In this document: positions 63,501 to 64,000 of the stretch, in pieces
How positions within the stretch are numbered: the first letter of the stretch is position 1
Layout of the letters: every line of letters starts with the position of its first letter
DNA from: G965261055 sp965261055 [NCBI: Fibrobacteria bacterium]
GTDB taxonomy: Bacteria > Fibrobacterota > Fibrobacteria > UBA11236
Direction of reading: 5' to 3'
Length of the DNA stretch: 64,000 nucleotides
NCBI GenBank assembly: GCA_965261055.1
Contig: OZ253440.1
Span: 434,001 to 498,000 of the forward strand
Position numbers and translations under genes: made by a program
The notes under the pieces: model-generated
Told to the model about the DNA's origin: nothing
Databases searched by the model: none
Seen by the model: the letters and a program-made list of their open reading frames with translations, nothing else

Positions 63501-64000
63501 TGCAGAAGTAAGAGGTTCAACTCCTGGCGTTGAATTAATTTCACCACCACCTCATCACGATATTTATTCAATTGAAGATTTAGCTCAGCTTATTTATGAT
63601 TTAAAAAATGCAAATCGTAATGCTCGTATAAATGTTAAATTAGTTGCTGAAGTGGGCGTTGGAACAATTGCTGCTGGTGTAGCAAAGTGTAAGGCTGATG
63701 TTATTTTAATTAGCGGTTTTGACGGTGGAACAGGAGCATCTCCTCAAACAAGTATATATCATACTGGAATGCCTTGGGAATTAGGTTTATCTGAAACTCA
63801 CCAAACATTGGTTTTAAATGGTTTAAGGAGTCGTGTACGTTTAGAAACAGATGGGCAACTTAAAACAGGTCGTGATGTAGCTATTTCAGCCTTGTTAGGT
63901 GCTGAAGAGTTTGGCTTTGCCACAGCTCCCTTAGTTACAATGGGTTGTATAATGATGAGAAAATGTCATTTAGGCACTTGTCCTGTTGGTATTGCCACTC
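60556..64000 (+). CDS. gltB: Glutamate synthase large subunit (partial, 3' end outside window)
   Basis: GltB makes glutamate from 2-oxoglutarate and glutamine-derived ammonia. From ATG 60556 the frame is open for 1148 codons to the edge. The amidotransferase nucleophile is C18 in EHDSCGIGF after a short propeptide, followed by [15 protein letters not shown] and [14 protein letters not shown]. The synthase domain has [15 protein letters not shown] and [10 protein letters not shown]. The last residues [15 protein letters not shown] carry the 3Fe-4S cluster cysteines. A TATAAT hexamer at 60525-60530 is a possible -10. A triplicated 9-base unit occurs at 63163-63189. gltD is not seen. Confidence 0.96.
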   Translation, partial: MHKLEEGLYSYKNEHDSCGIGFLAHIKGKQSHDLVTRSLVMLERLTHRGACGCENNTGDGAGVLTQKPDLFFQKNSLKWSISLPKIKEDYAVGMVYINPKSDAIETIQTIFNDFIDLENQTLLGWRKIPTNNNSLGPTALKGEPISYQVFIQKNKNIQNQLDFERKLYLIRKQVENKVKSLPKNLSDLFYVVSLSSQTIVYKGMLLAEQVEEYFPDLQDPDFISAIALVHSRFATNTFPSWDRAHPNRLLVHNGEINTIRGNANWMKARESELATMVFGSDVKKLFPILNADGSDSTRFDNCLEFLVLSGFSLSHALCLMVPEPWLYSNSLNPDIKAFYHYNSCIIEPWDGPASISASDGEQVISILDRNGLRPSRYWITKDNLLIMSSEVGVYDIKPAEIKEKGHLESGKIIKIDTSKGVVCFNDEIKLELAQSKPYQKWLSENLIDIKTIQEKVQEKAVKISKEEVVLLQKAFNYTSEEQLKIIGPMANDAKDPLTSMGSDIPLAVLSDQPQLLYNYFRQLFAQVTNPPIDAIREVAVTSTQTMLGGQGNLLELTPNHCQLIELDQPIIGSRELNNIRSYTKSLKINNLYSQDISILSDANSSASSLEKSLNRVFTKADQSISKGCTILILNDRGVNKGKMAIPALLVVAGLHHYLIRKGQRTRVSIVLETAEAREIHHFATLIGYGCDAVNPYLAIETVKQLVEQKTIALTDTSIAIENYLKSVQGGIIKVLSKMGISTVASYKGAQIFEAVGIKKLVVDKYFTETPTSIEGIGLDILSEDTFKNHQQAFGEKKIAYLNDGGHQSWRKTGEYHLFNPNTIHFLQKACQNNDEDAFKTYSQCVDEHDKNHSTLRSLLDFTAKDPIKLESVESVESILKRFKTGAMSYGSISAESHESLAIAMNRIGGKSNTGEGGEDPNRFTTDKNGDTSRSSIKQVASGRFGVTSHYLTNADEIQIKIAQGAKPGEGGQLSRKKVFPWIAEVRGSTPGVELISPPPHHDIYSIEDLAQLIYDLKNANRNARINVKLVAEVGVGTIAAGVAKCKADVILISGFDGGTGASPQTSIYHTGMPWELGLSETHQTLVLNGLRSRVRLETDGQLKTGRDVAISALLGAEEFGFATAPLVTMGCIMMRKCHLGTCPVGIAT
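63163..63189 (+). repeat. In-frame 9-bp tandem triplication inside gltB
   Basis: GAGTCTGTA, GAGTCTGTA, GAGTCTATA encode ESVESVESI at residues 870-878, just before [13 protein letters not shown]. Other GltB proteins have a single such unit here, as far as I recall. Confidence 0.8.

Noticed and set aside
1-64000. CRISPR array, rRNA, complete tRNA
   Set aside because: No regularly spaced repeats or rRNA-like sequence; the only tRNA-like piece is a 3' fragment.
1-64000. Recoding of TGA as Trp (expected in some AT-rich endosymbionts)
   Set aside because: Conserved Trp positions (for example CcsA WGWDP, QQYRW) use TGG, and genes end normally at TGA.

Overview
The window is a chromosomal stretch of an AT-rich (about one third G+C by eye) Gram-negative bacterium using the standard genetic code (TGG for Trp, TGA as stop). 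It carries MreBCD-PBP2-RodA, phosphatidylserine decarboxylase, a futalosine-pathway menaquinone gene (MqnE), ResB/CcsA (system II) cytochrome c maturation, and small families that I recall from Deltaproteobacteria-like lineages (DUF4416, DUF4321, the 98-residue YbeY partner). A Bdellovibrio/SAR324/delta-like lineage is my best guess, but the phylum cannot be fixed from sequence reading alone. A 55-residue Hc1-like protein and three broken genes of Bacteroidetes flavour (zinc-ribbon/YbjQ-like, DUF1801, IS481-like transposase) suggest contact with Bacteroidetes. Biosynthetic genes (argH, pyrC, pyrF, gltB, folC) argue against a deeply reduced endosymbiont.

Layout. 0-5.6 kb: end of an unknown gene, then the pyruvate dehydrogenase operon aceE-aceF-lpdA (minus strand). 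5.7-9.7 kb: queA, a long-chain polyprenyl diphosphate synthase, a BioC-like methyltransferase and mqnE in one tight run. 9.9-15.2 kb: glyA, pyrF, a DUF4321 protein, gatA, a DUF975-like membrane protein, rdgB. 15.2-19.4 kb: minus-strand gmk, rnr, plsC, pyrC. 19.4-22 kb: a small CxxC protein, a carbonic-anhydrase-like protein, a voltage-gated-type K+ channel, an arsenate reductase, and directly after it a shattered aquaporin gene. 22-25.3 kb: holA and greA (minus), psd and an Fe-S protein with an EndoIII-type cysteine pattern (plus). 25.4-33.8 kb: Hc1-like, mreBCD, PBP2, rodA, a CaCA exchanger, a GT4 glycosyltransferase and DUF4416.

33.8-35.6 kb is a decay zone: two overlapping tiny minus-strand ORFs and the wreck of a repeat-containing lipoprotein gene. 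35.6-38.8 kb: minus-strand operon 98-aa protein-ybeY-ruvA-ruvB-tatD. 39.2-44.8 kb: lipoprotein-resB-ccsA-transketolase. 44.8-48.3 kb is a second decay zone with a broken zinc-ribbon/YbjQ-like gene, a tRNA-3'-end-like fragment with a strong terminator, a frameshifted DUF1801 gene and a ruined IS481-like transposase, the last two bracketed by ~35-bp direct repeats. 48.3-60.4 kb: yaaA and a rhomboid protease (plus), then a long minus-strand series: CslA-type glycosyltransferase, DEAD-box helicase, map, a GT2 transferase, a flavoprotein-CcoG fusion, DoxX, argH, accD, folC. 60.6 kb to the end: gltB, cut by the window edge.

Most of the window is housekeeping. No complete rRNA, tRNA or CRISPR array was found. 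The points most worth a second look are the arsC-aquaporin pair with the channel gene destroyed, the flavoprotein-CcoG fusion, the carbonic-anhydrase-like/K+ channel pair, the EndoIII-cysteine protein beside psd, and the two decay zones. I do not see a clearly new multi-gene system.
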